DNA of 64,000 nucleotides, from positions 310,001 through 374,000 of the forward strand of contig NZ_JAGQCE010000001.1 of assembly GCF_024345995.1 (NCBI RefSeq), read 5' to 3'. Numbering within the stretch: position 1 is the stretch's first letter; every line of letters starts with the position of its first letter. Shown here in pieces: positions 7,203-17,251 of this stretch. The notes under the pieces are model-generated. The model saw nothing but the letters and a program-made list of their open reading frames with translations, searched no databases and was not told where the DNA came from. The translations under genes were made by a program, and so were the position numbers. Source of the DNA: Synechococcus sp. Cruz-7E5. Lineage in GTDB: Bacteria > Cyanobacteriota > Cyanobacteriia > PCC-6307 > Cyanobiaceae.

Positions 7203-8021
7203 ATGGCCACCCACCCGGATCTGGCCCCCAACGCCGAGCGCATCCGCGTCAGCCACCTCTGTGTGAGCTACCACGGGGTCGTGGCCCTGCATGAGGTGTC
7301 CCTGCGGGTGAATGCCGGCAGCATCTGTGGCCTGGTGGGTACCAACGGCGCCGGCAAATCAACCCTGTTCAAGGCGCTGATGGGCTTTGTGCGGCCCTCC
7401 CAGGGGGAAATCAGCATCAATGGCCTGCCGTTGCGCCAGGCGCTGCGCCGCCAGGCGGTGGCCTACGTGCCCCAGATGGAGAGTGTGGACTGGAACTTCC
7501 CGATCCACGTGGCCAACGTGGTGATGATGGGTCGCTACGGCGGCATGAACCTGCTGCGCATTCCCGGCCGTGACGACCACCGGGCCGTGCGTGAGAGCCT
7601 CGAGCGGGTGGAGCTCTGGCCCCTGCGCCATCGTCAGATCGGTGAACTCTCCGGCGGTCAGCGCAAGCGGGCCTTCCTGGCGCGGGCCCTGGCCCAGGGT
7701 GCATCCGTGCTGCTGCTCGATGAACCTTTCGCCGGCGTCGACATCCGCACGGAGCGGCTGATGATCGAACTGTTCCAGCAGTTCCGCGCCGAGGGCCGCA
7801 GTCTGCTGATCTCCACCCACGACCTCTCCCATGTCACTGGCTTCTGTGATGAGGTGGTGCTGATCAACAAGACGGTCCTGGCCTACGGCGACACCTCCGA
7901 GGTGTTCACCGAGGAGAACCTGGCCCGTACCTTCGGCGGCAGCCCGGCGCAGTTGCTCACCAGCCCTGGCCTCGAGCCGCGCCCTGAACCGGGAAGCGAA
8001 CCCTGGAGGAGCGAGCCCTGA
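7203..8021 (+). CDS. mntA: manganese ABC transporter ATP-binding protein
   Basis: 272-residue ATPase subunit of the Mn2+ importer, on the cytoplasmic face. Walker A GTNGAGKST (about residues 47-55), ABC signature LSGGQRKR (about 149-156) and Walker B VLLLDEP (about 169-175) followed by the switch His in STHDLSH. The start ATG lies 4 bp after the mntC stop and the TGA shares its last base with the mntB ATG, so the three genes form one operon. The Pro/Glu-rich last 20 residues are not conserved in ABC ATPases. Gene naming follows the Synechocystis mntCAB operon. Confidence 0.92.
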   Translation: MATHPDLAPNAERIRVSHLCVSYHGVVALHEVSLRVNAGSICGLVGTNGAGKSTLFKALMGFVRPSQGEISINGLPLRQALRRQAVAYVPQMESVDWNFPIHVANVVMMGRYGGMNLLRIPGRDDHRAVRESLERVELWPLRHRQIGELSGGQRKRAFLARALAQGASVLLLDEPFAGVDIRTERLMIELFQQFRAEGRSLLISTHDLSHVTGFCDEVVLINKTVLAYGDTSEVFTEENLARTFGGSPAQLLTSPGLEPRPEPGSEPWRSEP

Positions 8022-8860
8022 TGGATCCCCTGCTCTGGCTGCTGGAGCCCCTGCGCCACGACTTCATGGTGCGGGCCCTGCTGGTGAGTGCGCTGGTGGC
8101 TGGCGTCTGCGGGCTGCTCTCCTGCTTCATGACCCTCAAGGGCTGGGCCCTGATGGGGGATGCGGTGTCGCACGCGGTGATGCCGGGCGTGGTGATCGCC
8201 TATGCGCTCAACCTGCCTTTCGCCCTGGGCGCCTTTGTCTTCGGGGTGGGCTCGGTGGCGGCGATCGGCTACATCAAGCAGATGACCCGGATCAAGGAAG
8301 ACACGGTGATCGGGCTGGTGTTCACGGGATTCTTCGCGCTCGGCCTCACCCTGGTCTCGAAGGTGCGCAGCACCTTCGACCTCACCCACATCCTCTTCGG
8401 CAACGTGCTGGGGATCAGCGGCGAGGACATCCGTCAGACGGTGTTGATCAGCCTGCTGGTGCTGCTGGTTCTGCTGCTGTTCCGGCGCGATCTGATCCTG
8501 TTCTGCTTCGACCCCACCCACGCCCGCTCGATCGGCGTGAACACCGGCTTCCTCCACTACCTGCTGCTCTCGGCTCTCTCCCTGGCGGCGGTGGCCGGAC
8601 TGCAGACCGTGGGCATCATCCTGGTGGTGGCGATGCTGGTGACACCTGGAGCCACCGCCTACCTGCTCACCGACCGCTTTGACCGCATGACCTGGATCGC
8701 GATCGGCTCGGCGATTCTCTCCAGTGTGCTGGGCATCTACTGGAGTTACTGGATGGATGCCTCCACAGCCGGCTGCATCGTGCTGGTGCAGACAGGGCTG
8801 TTTCTGCTCAGTTTCCTGTTCGCACCACGGCACGGCCTGCTGGCCCAGCAGCGTCGTTGA
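8021..8860 (+). CDS. mntB: manganese ABC transporter permease
   Basis: 279 residues with about eight hydrophobic segments; ABC-3 family integral membrane subunit that forms the Mn2+ channel. Recognisable blocks are the early LKGWALMGDAVSHAVMPG loop with its coupling helix, and GVNTGFLHYLLLSALSLAAV further on. TGATG overlap with mntA (shared base 8021). In Synechocystis this operon is repressed by Mn2+ through the ManS/ManR two-component system; no binding site could be identified here. Confidence 0.92.
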   Translation: MDPLLWLLEPLRHDFMVRALLVSALVAGVCGLLSCFMTLKGWALMGDAVSHAVMPGVVIAYALNLPFALGAFVFGVGSVAAIGYIKQMTRIKEDTVIGLVFTGFFALGLTLVSKVRSTFDLTHILFGNVLGISGEDIRQTVLISLLVLLVLLLFRRDLILFCFDPTHARSIGVNTGFLHYLLLSALSLAAVAGLQTVGIILVVAMLVTPGATAYLLTDRFDRMTWIAIGSAILSSVLGIYWSYWMDASTAGCIVLVQTGLFLLSFLFAPRHGLLAQQRR

Positions 8861-10035
8861 CAGCTGTGGAGCAGCCAAGGCCCAGCCAGAGCTGGCCCTG
8901 GTGGCCCCTGCTGCCCCTCTACCCCTACGGCCGCCGTCGCACCCTGGTGCGCACGCTCATTCCCGGGCAGGTGTGGAGTTTCGAGCAGCTGCAGGGAATT
9001 TTCTACGTGGCCGTGCCGATCCGGATGACGGTGCTGCGCCTGCGCAAGGGGCTGCTGCTTTACGCGCCGGTGCCCCCCACCGAAGAGCTGCTGGGGGAGC
9101 TGCGGGCCCTGGAGCGGCTCCACGGAGCGGTGCGCACGATCGTGCTGCCCACCAGCTCGGGCCTGGAGCACAAGCTGCCGGTGCCGGCCATGGCGCGGGC
9201 CTTTCCCGAAGCCGAGGTCTGGGTGAGTCCGCAGCAGTGGAGCTTTCCGCTGCCGCTGCCGCTGCCATGGCTGGGGTTTCCCCGCTCCCGTACCCGGGTG
9301 CTGTTTGCGGATGGGGTGCCCCATGGGGAGGAGCTCAGCTGGCATCCCCTCGGCCCCCTCCACCTGGGGACCGGCACCTTCATGGAGGTGGCCTGTCTGC
9401 ACCAGTTCAGCGGAGCCCTGCTGGTCACCGACGCCCTGGTGGCGATCCCACCGGCGCCGCCCCAGCTGTTCGAGGCCGATCCCACACCGCTGCTCTTCCA
9501 TGGCCGCGACCGAGGCGACCAGCCGTTGATCGACACCCCCGAGCAACGGCGGCGAGGCTGGTGGCGGATGGTGCTGTTCGCCTCCTACCTGCGCCCCGGT
9601 TCGGTGCAGGTTCCAGGTCTGAGGGAGGTGCTCAGCCAGGCGTGGCAACCGGGTCTGCGCCAGTCCAGGTCCTATTTCGGCCTGTACCCCTTTCGCTGGT
9701 CGCCAGGCTGGGAGGCGGAGTTCAAGGCTCTGCTGGGCTCCCGCGGCGAAGCCCGGTTACAGGTGGCACCGGTGCTGGAACGGCTGGTGTTCCCCCGCTG
9801 CCAGGAAGCCTTGCTCAGCTGGCTGGAGAGCCTCGCCGAGCTGGAGCCGCTGCGCTGGCTGGTGCCTGCCCATTACGACGCCCCAGTGGCCTGCTCCAAA
9901 GATGATCTGCTGAGCCTGGCCAAAAGCATTCGGCAACGACCATGGGCCAGCTCCGATGGTTCCTGGGCCTACCTGGCGAGCATCGATAGAACCCTGCTGC
10001 GCTGGGGCGTGGTGCCCAGCGAGCCAGGAGGCTGA
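8857..10035 (+). CDS. DUF4336 domain protein
   Basis: 392 residues. The N-terminal block (WPLLPLYPYGRRRTLVRTL, then WSFEQLQGIFYVAVPIRMTVL) is typical of DUF4336, a cyanobacterial and plastid family related in fold to metallo-beta-lactamases. The usual HxHxDH metal motif is not visible (the closest block is TSSGLEHKLPVPA), so hydrolase activity is doubtful. Start TTG at 8857 overlaps the mntB stop by 4 bp (TTGA); a GTG at 8869 is an alternative. Its position suggests co-transcription with the Mn transporter, but a link to Mn use is only inference. Confidence 0.75.
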   Translation: MTAVEQPRPSQSWPWWPLLPLYPYGRRRTLVRTLIPGQVWSFEQLQGIFYVAVPIRMTVLRLRKGLLLYAPVPPTEELLGELRALERLHGAVRTIVLPTSSGLEHKLPVPAMARAFPEAEVWVSPQQWSFPLPLPLPWLGFPRSRTRVLFADGVPHGEELSWHPLGPLHLGTGTFMEVACLHQFSGALLVTDALVAIPPAPPQLFEADPTPLLFHGRDRGDQPLIDTPEQRRRGWWRMVLFASYLRPGSVQVPGLREVLSQAWQPGLRQSRSYFGLYPFRWSPGWEAEFKALLGSRGEARLQVAPVLERLVFPRCQEALLSWLESLAELEPLRWLVPAHYDAPVACSKDDLLSLAKSIRQRPWASSDGSWAYLASIDRTLLRWGVVPSEPGG

Positions 10036-10068
10036 TCAGGGCCGATGCCTGATCCGCGAAACCGAGGC

Positions 10069-10416
10069 TCAGAGCTTGAGTTCACCCGGATCGGCATCCA
10101 GACCACCCTCGCCGAAGAGGGTGGTTTCCAGCTCCATCCGCTGCTCCATCTGGCGCAGGAAGTAGCCTGTCATCATCGCGGAAGCAAGCAGACCAGCGAG
10201 GTTGTCGCGGCTGGTCTGAATCTTCACTTCAAACTGCTCACCGGGGAGCATCCCCAGCAATCCCTGAACGTTGTGGCGAATGATGTCCTGGATGTCACCG
10301 CTGGCGGAGCGAGCGACCCGCTGAAGCACATCGGGTGACTGGTCCTGCAGGTATTGAATCAGGGAATTCCCGCTGATCGATTCGCTGTCGGTGGTCAGGA
10401 ACTCCGGGTTGAACAT
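10069..10416 (-). CDS. DUF760 domain protein
   Basis: 115-residue soluble protein of the DUF760 family, found in cyanobacteria and chloroplasts. Typical stretches are LIQYLQDQSPDVLQRVARS, HNVQGLLGMLP and TSRDNLAGLLASAMMTGYFL, all predicted helical. Function unknown; I recall plant relatives tied to chloroplast protein turnover, but nothing in the sequence shows that here. ATG at 10414-10416. Convergent with the DUF4336 gene, 33 bp apart. Confidence 0.85.
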   Translation of the reverse strand: MFNPEFLTTDSESISGNSLIQYLQDQSPDVLQRVARSASGDIQDIIRHNVQGLLGMLPGEQFEVKIQTSRDNLAGLLASAMMTGYFLRQMEQRMELETTLFGEGGLDADPGELKL

Positions 10417-10469
10417 GCCCCTCCGGCGTGATCCGTTTCTGGAGATGCACCTTAACGCAAGGTTTCAGA

Positions 10470-11075
10470 TCATCCCCGGCCGGCCATGGGTGGGAACCGT
10501 ATCGGGCCGAGTTGGCGCAGGGGCCAGTAACGGAACACGGCGGTGCCGATCACATGGTCGACCGGCAGGGGTCCCCAGAGGTGGGAGTCGAGACTGGCAT
10601 TGCGGTTATCACCCATCACCAGCAGGTGGCCTGGCGGAACGGTGAGGGGTGGGAACTCATAGTTGATGGGCTCAAGCCGCCATGGTTCGCTCACCACCGC
10701 GCCATTGCGCAACAGTTCACCAGCGGCCACCTCGATCACATCACCAGGCACCCCGACCACCCGTTTGATCAGGGCGGCCCGGGGGTCGTAGCCGGCGGCG
10801 AGCAGGGGATCGGGCGGGCGAAACACCACGATCGCTCCGAGCGGCAGAACCTGAGCCAGCCGGGGCCTGAGCTTCTCCACCAGGATCCGGTCCTCCAGCT
10901 GGAGGGTGGGGAGCATGGAGCCGGAGGGGATCCAGCGGGGCTCCATCACCTGCCAGCGCAGCAGCAGGGCCAGCCCCACCCAGAGCAACAGGGGAATCAG
11001 CTGGCGGGCCATCCCCCAGCGGCGGCTGGCGGCGGCTGGGGTCGGTGCCGAAGGGGCTGGAGCGGGATTGGGCAT
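10470..11075 (-). CDS. lepB: signal peptidase I
   Basis: 201-residue membrane serine protease that removes signal peptides from exported proteins. One transmembrane segment (about 25-40) follows a Pro/Ala-rich cytoplasmic tail. Catalytic Ser53 lies in PSGSMLPTL and the general-base Lys104 in ALIKRVVGVPGD; box E is GDNRNASLDSHLWGPL (155-170). The length fits the short cyanobacterial/plastid type. It is divergent from menD, with 32 bp between the two starts. Confidence 0.95.
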   Translation of the reverse strand: MPNPAPAPSAPTPAAASRRWGMARQLIPLLLWVGLALLLRWQVMEPRWIPSGSMLPTLQLEDRILVEKLRPRLAQVLPLGAIVVFRPPDPLLAAGYDPRAALIKRVVGVPGDVIEVAAGELLRNGAVVSEPWRLEPINYEFPPLTVPPGHLLVMGDNRNASLDSHLWGPLPVDHVIGTAVFRYWPLRQLGPIRFPPMAGRG

Positions 11076-11107
11076 GATCGCTCCATCCTGAAGCGGCGAC
11101 GGACCCA

Positions 11108-12904
11108 GTGAGCCAGGAGCTGCCCCCCCTGCAGGGGGATCGGGCTGAGGCCAACCTCAGGGCGGCGGTGTACCTGCTGCTGGAGTTGACGGCCCTTGGC
11201 ATGGAGCGGGTCGTGCTCTGCCCGGGAAGCCGCTCAGGGCCGCTGGCAGCAGCGGCAGGGCTGCTGCTGCCAGGGGGCCTGAAGCTGCACACGGCCATCG
11301 ATGAGCGCTCGGCGGGGTTCTTTGCCCTCGGCCTGGCCAGGGCCGAGGGCAAACCGGCCGTGGTGATCACCACCTCCGGCACCGCCGTGGCCAACCTGCT
11401 GCCAGCGGTGGTGGAGGCCGACAGGGGCGCCATTCCGCTGCTGCTGCTCAGCGCCGACCGTCCGCAGCGTCTAAAGAACTGCGGCGCCAACCAGACCGTG
11501 AATCAGGAGGACTTCCTCGCCCCCTGCTGCCGCTGGTTCGCCCAGGCTGACAGCCGCGGTCTGGCCGCGATGGACCGGGCTGCCCTTCAGGCCCTGGCCA
11601 GGCGGGCCAACCGGATGACCCTGGCCGCTCCGATGGGTCCGGTGCACCTGAATCTGCCCTTCGAGGAGCCACTCCATGCCGGGGCGGAAGCCCTGCAGCG
11701 CCTGGCCCATGAGCTTGCCGCCATGGGTGGGTGCCCAGCCGGACGTAGCCCTCGTTCCAGTCGGGAGCATGAAGCCGGCGCTGACCTGCTCGGGCTGGAT
11801 CCCGACCTACCCGGCGTGATCGTGGCGGGGCCCTGGCGGGGCAGTCCTGGACAGTGGCCCGCCTTTGCCGCGGCGCTGGGGCGCTGGCAACGACGCTGTG
11901 GCTGGCCGCTGCTGGCGGATGGGCTCTCCGGCCTGCGGGGTCAGGCCGGGCTGGAGCTGGTGGCCGGCTATGACCTGATCCTGGAGAATCCCGACCCCGC
12001 TCTGGTGCCCCCCCAGATGCTGAGGCTGGGGCCCCTGCCCGCCAGCCGACGGCTGCAGCGCTGGCTGGAGAGCTGTGGGGGCCATCAGGTGCTGATCAGC
12101 GAAGGGGATCCGCGCCCGCTCGATCCCCTGGGCACGGTCCAGGCCAGCCGCAGTGACGGACTCTCGGCCTGGTGCTCTGCCCTGCCGGCCACCTGCTGGC
12201 AGGCAGGGCAGACCGCCAAGGCCAACCAGGCCTTTCTGGCCAGCTGGCAAGCCGCCGAGAGCCGCACCCAGACCTGGTTGAACGCCCAGCTGACGCACAA
12301 GGCGGCCGGCAGCCGACCCGATGAACCCAGCCTGGCCAGGGCTCTCAGCCAGCTGTTGCCGTCAGGCCTGGCCGTGATGCTGGCCAGCAGCAGCCCCGTG
12401 CGCGACTGGGAGAGTTTTGCCGATCCCGGCGGCCCTGCCAGACCCGTGTATGGCTTCCGGGGGGCCTCCGGCATCGATGGCACGCTCTCCCTGGCGGCCG
12501 GGCTGGCGGAGAGCCTCGGTGAGCTGGTGCTGCTCTGCGGCGACCTGGCCCTGCTCCACGACGCCAATGGCTGGCTCTGGCACCACCAACTGCGGGGCAG
12601 ACTCACGGTCGTGCTGATCGAGAACGGCGGCGGCGGCATCTTCGAGCAACTGCCGATCCGGGCCCCAGCTTCCCTGGATTTCGAGCGCCTCTTCGCCATG
12701 GGTCAGCCCCTGGACCACACCGTCCTGGCCTCCGCCCACGGGGTGCCCTCTCGCCGGATCGGGTCTCTGGCAGAGCTGGGCGACGCCCTGGCCTGGGCCC
12801 TTGAGCAGCCGGTGGCCCTGCTGGAGGTGAGGACCGATCGACAGGCGGATGCTCTGCTGCGCCAGCGCTTGCGTCAGGACGCCCCCGCCCGCGGCTCAGA
12901 ATGA
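11108..12904 (+). CDS. menD: 2-succinyl-5-enolpyruvyl-6-hydroxy-3-cyclohexene-1-carboxylate synthase
   Basis: 598 residues. Thiamine-diphosphate enzyme that adds the succinic semialdehyde unit from 2-oxoglutarate to isochorismate, the first committed step of phylloquinone/menaquinone synthesis; in cyanobacteria phylloquinone serves photosystem I. N-terminal block [13 protein letters not shown] and [15 protein letters not shown] with the conserved Glu; C-terminal ThDP-binding motif [11 protein letters not shown] (near residue 478) then [16 protein letters not shown] start at 11108-11110. menB follows 22 bp downstream. Confidence 0.95.
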   Translation: MSQELPPLQGDRAEANLRAAVYLLLELTALGMERVVLCPGSRSGPLAAAAGLLLPGGLKLHTAIDERSAGFFALGLARAEGKPAVVITTSGTAVANLLPAVVEADRGAIPLLLLSADRPQRLKNCGANQTVNQEDFLAPCCRWFAQADSRGLAAMDRAALQALARRANRMTLAAPMGPVHLNLPFEEPLHAGAEALQRLAHELAAMGGCPAGRSPRSSREHEAGADLLGLDPDLPGVIVAGPWRGSPGQWPAFAAALGRWQRRCGWPLLADGLSGLRGQAGLELVAGYDLILENPDPALVPPQMLRLGPLPASRRLQRWLESCGGHQVLISEGDPRPLDPLGTVQASRSDGLSAWCSALPATCWQAGQTAKANQAFLASWQAAESRTQTWLNAQLTHKAAGSRPDEPSLARALSQLLPSGLAVMLASSSPVRDWESFADPGGPARPVYGFRGASGIDGTLSLAAGLAESLGELVLLCGDLALLHDANGWLWHHQLRGRLTVVLIENGGGGIFEQLPIRAPASLDFERLFAMGQPLDHTVLASAHGVPSRRIGSLAELGDALAWALEQPVALLEVRTDRQADALLRQRLRQDAPARGSE

Positions 12905-12926
12905 ATCCCCTTCAGCCCCCGCCGCG

Positions 12927-13823
<897 letters not shown>

Positions 13824-14166
13824 CGCCACTGCAGGTCATCGCCTGCTGAAGCTCAAGGCACCACCGGCCTGCTGGTTGAGATGCTGCAGCAATGGGCCTT
13901 TGATCGCCTCAGACTGGCCAGATGATGGCCAACCACCATGGGTCGGCCTGAGTACAACAAAGTGTGCTGCAGATCCCGGCCTGGAGCAATCTCAGGCCCA
14001 GCGAATCCGGCGTTCCTGCGCCTGTGAATCATCCAGAATCGTCACGAGTTTTTCGCGAGCGGCCGTTCATGGCACGACTCCGGGATTCATGGCCTTCCAC
14101 TGACAGGCTGCTCAGGAGCCATTTCGATAACGTAGGTGTCAAGAGCATTTCAACGTTCACCTGGCC
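13824..14166. other. intergenic stretch without a recognisable gene
   Basis: 343 bp between menB and the L,D-transpeptidase gene. No frame shows a start, Shine-Dalgarno and conserved peptide together; no tRNA or terminator with a T-run is visible. Two ATGG-rich palindromic bits (TGGCCA twice, near 13917-13933) are the only pattern. It presumably holds the promoter of the downstream gene. Confidence 0.5.
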
Positions 14167-14847
14167 GTGCCTCCCCGCTTCCTGTTCCCCCTGGTGACCC
14201 TGCTGGTTGGTGGAGGCCTGCTCGCACCAGCCGGTGCCCTGGCCGAGGTGCAGCAGCCCAAGTCCTCGACACCCAGGCCATGGCATCCCCCGATCACGCT
14301 CCCCCATACCCCGGCTATACAGCCTCTGCCCCAGAGCCCAACCCCGCAGCAACGCCAGGCGCTGCCCAAGCCAGAACCAGACGCCGCAGTGGCAATTGCC
14401 TCGCCGCTGCCTGAGCGCAGCCTGGTGCTTCACCGCGGCAAGCGGCAGGTGGTGGTGGTGGAGAACGGCCGTGAACTGCGCCGGTTCCCTGTGGGTGTGG
14501 GCATGCCCGGCTGGGAAACCCCCCTGGGCCGCTTCCAGGTGATCGAGATGGCGCCCGATCCGGCCTGGAAGCACCCTGTGAGCGGCAAGATCTACCCCCC
14601 CGGCCCGAACAATCCCCTGGGTAGCCGCTGGATCGGCTTCCACCGCGACTGCGCCGGCAAGCGCGGTTTCAACGGTCAGCAGCACCTGGAAGTGAAGGGC
14701 TGCGTCAGTGCCGGCTTCCACGGCACACCCCAGCGGGAGAGCATCGGTCAGGCGGTCTCCCACGGCTGCGTTCGCATGTACGACGAGAACGTGCGCGACC
14801 TCTTCGAGCTCGTGCGCATGGGCATGGTGGTGACGGTGCTTCCCTGA
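14167..14847 (+). CDS. L,D-transpeptidase (YkuD family), exported
   Basis: 226 residues. N-terminal signal peptide (about 1-26, ending ALA), then a Pro-rich linker (about 30-70), then a YkuD catalytic domain: GMPGWETPLGRFQVIE and the active-site block GFHGTP...SHGCVRM, with the catalytic Cys in SHGCVRM and the partner His in FHGTP. Such enzymes make 3-3 peptide crosslinks or anchor proteins in peptidoglycan. GTG start at 14167. A hairpin and the glgA gene follow. Confidence 0.88.
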   Translation: MPPRFLFPLVTLLVGGGLLAPAGALAEVQQPKSSTPRPWHPPITLPHTPAIQPLPQSPTPQQRQALPKPEPDAAVAIASPLPERSLVLHRGKRQVVVVENGRELRRFPVGVGMPGWETPLGRFQVIEMAPDPAWKHPVSGKIYPPGPNNPLGSRWIGFHRDCAGKRGFNGQQHLEVKGCVSAGFHGTPQRESIGQAVSHGCVRMYDENVRDLFELVRMGMVVTVLP

Positions 14848-14851
14848 TCCC

Positions 14852-14876
14852 CTGGGCTGCAGCCAGGCTGGCCCAG
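14852..14876 (+). terminator. strong hairpin between the L,D-transpeptidase gene and glgA
   Basis: CTGGGC, TG, CAGC, loop CAG, GCTG, GCCCAG: a 10-bp stem interrupted by one 2-nt bulge, four bases after the transpeptidase stop. No T-run follows, so it may act as an attenuator or processing site rather than a classical terminator. Confidence 0.4.
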
Positions 14877-14920
14877 CGGGGCAGCAAACGTAGAGTTCGG
14901 CCCTCCCCTGGGTTCTTCCC

Positions 14921-16513
14921 ATGCGCGTGTTATTCGCCGCCGCCGAGTGCGCCCCGATGATCAAGGTGGGGGGCATGGGCGATGTGGTGGGGTCCCTGCC
15001 GCCGGCAGTGGCGGCACTTGGCCATGACGTGCGCACGATCATGCCGGGCTACAGCAAGCTCTGGAGCCGCCTGGAGATCCCCAGAGAGCCGGTCTGGCGA
15101 GGACAGGCGATGGGCAACGACTTTGCCGTTTACGAAACCCGCCATCCCAGCAATGGGCTGCCGCTCTATCTGGTCGGCCATCCGGTGTTCGATCCGGAGC
15201 GCATCTACGGCGGAGAAGATGAGGATTGGCGCTTCACATTCTTCGCTAATGCCGCCGCCGAATTCGCCTGGAACCACTGGAAACCGGAGGTGTTTCACTG
15301 CCATGACTGGCACACCGGCATGATCCCGGTCTGGATGCACCAGGACCCCGAGATCAGCACGGTCTTCACCATCCACAACCTTGAATACCAGGGTCCCTGG
15401 CGCTGGAAGCTCGAGCGCATGACCTGGATCCCCTGGTACATGCAGGGGGATCACACCATGGCCGCCGCCCTGCTCTATGCCGATCGGGTCAACGCCGTTT
15501 CCCCCACCTATGCCCAGGAAATCCGCACGCCCGAATACGGCGAACGCCTCGATGGCCTGCTGAATTTCATCAGCGGCAAGTTGCGGGGCATCCTCAACGG
15601 CATCGACACCGAAGCCTGGAACCCGGCCACCGACAGCCTTCTGCCCGCCTGCTACAGCACCACCGACATGGCCCCGAGGGCAACCAACAAACGGGTGCTG
15701 CAGGAGCGCATGGGGCTGGGGGTCAGCCCCAACACCTATCTGATGGGAATGGTGAGCCGCCTGGTGGACCAGAAGGGGGTGGATCTGCTGCTGCAGGTGG
15801 CCGACCGGGTACTGGCCTATTCCGACAGCCAGATCGTGGTGCTGGGCACAGGCGACCGCAACTACGAATCGGGCCTGTGGCAGATGGCCTCCCGCCATCC
15901 CGGCCGCTTCTCCGTCTTCCTCACCTACGACGACGCCCTGGCACGTCTGATCTACGCCGGTGCCGATGCCTTCCTGATGCCCAGCCGATTCGAGCCCTGC
16001 GGCATCAGCCAGATGCTGGCGATGCGCTACGGCTGCATCCCGGTCGTGCGCAAGGTGGGCGGCCTGGTCGACACCGTCCAGCCCCATGTGCCAGCCGACC
16101 ACAGCGGCACCGGCTTCTGCTTCGATCGCTATGAGCCGGTCGACTTCTACACCGCGATCGTGCGCTCCTGGGAGGCCTACCGCCACAGCCACAGCTGGCG
16201 GGAACTGCAGTTGCGCGCCATGGCCGTCGACCACAGCTGGACCCGCTCAGCCCTGGAGTACGACGCCATGTATCGCGATGTGCGTGGGGTGAAGCAGCCC
16301 ACCCCCTCAGCCGCCGATGTGGAGCAGTTCTCCCTCGGCCAGGATGCCGATCCCAGCCTCGTCCAGACCGGCGGCTCTGCCAAGACGGCTGCAGCCGCGA
16401 ATTCGGTTGCAGCAGTGACATCGGCTGAAACCGAGGCCCAACCCCGCAGGCCAGAAGGGAGCGGTGGTCCCCGCAATCCCTTCTCCGCCCTCCTGCGCCG
16501 CAGCCAGAGCTGA
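14921..16513 (+). CDS. glgA: glycogen synthase (ADP-glucose)
   Basis: 530 residues. GT5 family glucosyltransferase that extends alpha-1,4-glucan with ADP-glucose, the main carbon store of cyanobacteria. N-terminal ADP-glucose loop [10 protein letters not shown] (about 15-24); [11 protein letters not shown] and the C-terminal [26 protein letters not shown] block with the conserved Glu are present. The last 50 residues (Ala/Thr/Glu-rich) extend past the catalytic core and are probably disordered. The next gene starts 3 bp later. Confidence 0.96.
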   Translation: MRVLFAAAECAPMIKVGGMGDVVGSLPPAVAALGHDVRTIMPGYSKLWSRLEIPREPVWRGQAMGNDFAVYETRHPSNGLPLYLVGHPVFDPERIYGGEDEDWRFTFFANAAAEFAWNHWKPEVFHCHDWHTGMIPVWMHQDPEISTVFTIHNLEYQGPWRWKLERMTWIPWYMQGDHTMAAALLYADRVNAVSPTYAQEIRTPEYGERLDGLLNFISGKLRGILNGIDTEAWNPATDSLLPACYSTTDMAPRATNKRVLQERMGLGVSPNTYLMGMVSRLVDQKGVDLLLQVADRVLAYSDSQIVVLGTGDRNYESGLWQMASRHPGRFSVFLTYDDALARLIYAGADAFLMPSRFEPCGISQMLAMRYGCIPVVRKVGGLVDTVQPHVPADHSGTGFCFDRYEPVDFYTAIVRSWEAYRHSHSWRELQLRAMAVDHSWTRSALEYDAMYRDVRGVKQPTPSAADVEQFSLGQDADPSLVQTGGSAKTAAAANSVAAVTSAETEAQPRRPEGSGGPRNPFSALLRRSQS

Positions 16514-16515
16514 GC

Positions 16516-17247
16516 GTGGAACGCTCCGGCTCCGAGCTGCCGGTCGTTTACGAAAGCCCCTGGCGGGCACTGGGGCGGGATCTGCGCGCCGTGGCCGCCA
16601 GCTGCGCTCTGGCCCTGAGGCGGATCTGGCGGCGCCAGTGGCAGGGGGATCTGCCCACGCCACAGTTCTGGCCCCGGCGCCAGGCAACCCTGTTCTGGCC
16701 TGCCGCGCTGCTGCTGGCTCTACTCCTGCTGGCGCTGGCGGGGAGATTCGCGATTGGGCAGCGGCACCCACTGCTCGCTGAAAGGCCGGTGGAGATGGAT
16801 GGGTCAGGGCCATCAGCATCGGTTGTATCGCCTCCGTTATCGATTGATCCGGCCGTTGACCCGGCACAGGCCCCGGAGGCCCCGGTTGAAGCCAAAGAAG
16901 ACCGCCGGGAGCCGAGGGAGACAGTTGGCACCTCTCCTGAGCCGGTGCCCCCGCCTCAGGCAACCCCCAGCGCCAGCGAAACCCCGATCCAGTTACCGCC
17001 GGGATTCAGTGATGAATCGGGGCTGGTGCTGGCGGCTCCCACAGGCGGCCGCGGCGGCGGCGTGCTGAGGCTGCGGATCTCAGAGGCCTTCAATTCCCTC
17101 CCGGAGAGCGAGCGGCAAGGGCTGGCGCAGCAGTGGTGGCAGCAGTCCCTTGACCTGGGCTACGAGCAATTGCGGCTGCTCGACACCAGTGACGCAGAAC
17201 TGGGCCGGAATGCCGTCGTGGGCGGGGGCATGATTCTGCTCGATTGA
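16516..17247 (+). CDS. hypothetical single-pass membrane protein
   Basis: 243 residues from GTG at 16516, 2 bp after the glgA stop. A cationic N-terminus (RRIWRRQWQG) precedes one transmembrane helix at about 58-80. A Pro/Glu/Ala-rich linker (about 85-170) leads to a small C-terminal domain (VLRLRISEAFNSLPESERQ ... RNAVVGGGMILLD). The order suggests a short cytoplasmic part and an exposed C-terminal domain. No family recognised. It sits between glgA and murF with 2- and 4-bp spacers, so it is very likely in one operon with both. Confidence 0.75.
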   Translation: MERSGSELPVVYESPWRALGRDLRAVAASCALALRRIWRRQWQGDLPTPQFWPRRQATLFWPAALLLALLLLALAGRFAIGQRHPLLAERPVEMDGSGPSASVVSPPLSIDPAVDPAQAPEAPVEAKEDRREPRETVGTSPEPVPPPQATPSASETPIQLPPGFSDESGLVLAAPTGGRGGGVLRLRISEAFNSLPESERQGLAQQWWQQSLDLGYEQLRLLDTSDAELGRNAVVGGGMILLD

Positions 17248-17251
17248 TCCG

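Noticed and set aside
12849-12926. Longer N-terminus of MenB
   Set aside because: It overlaps menD and the added residues are not conserved; ATG 12927 gives the usual length.
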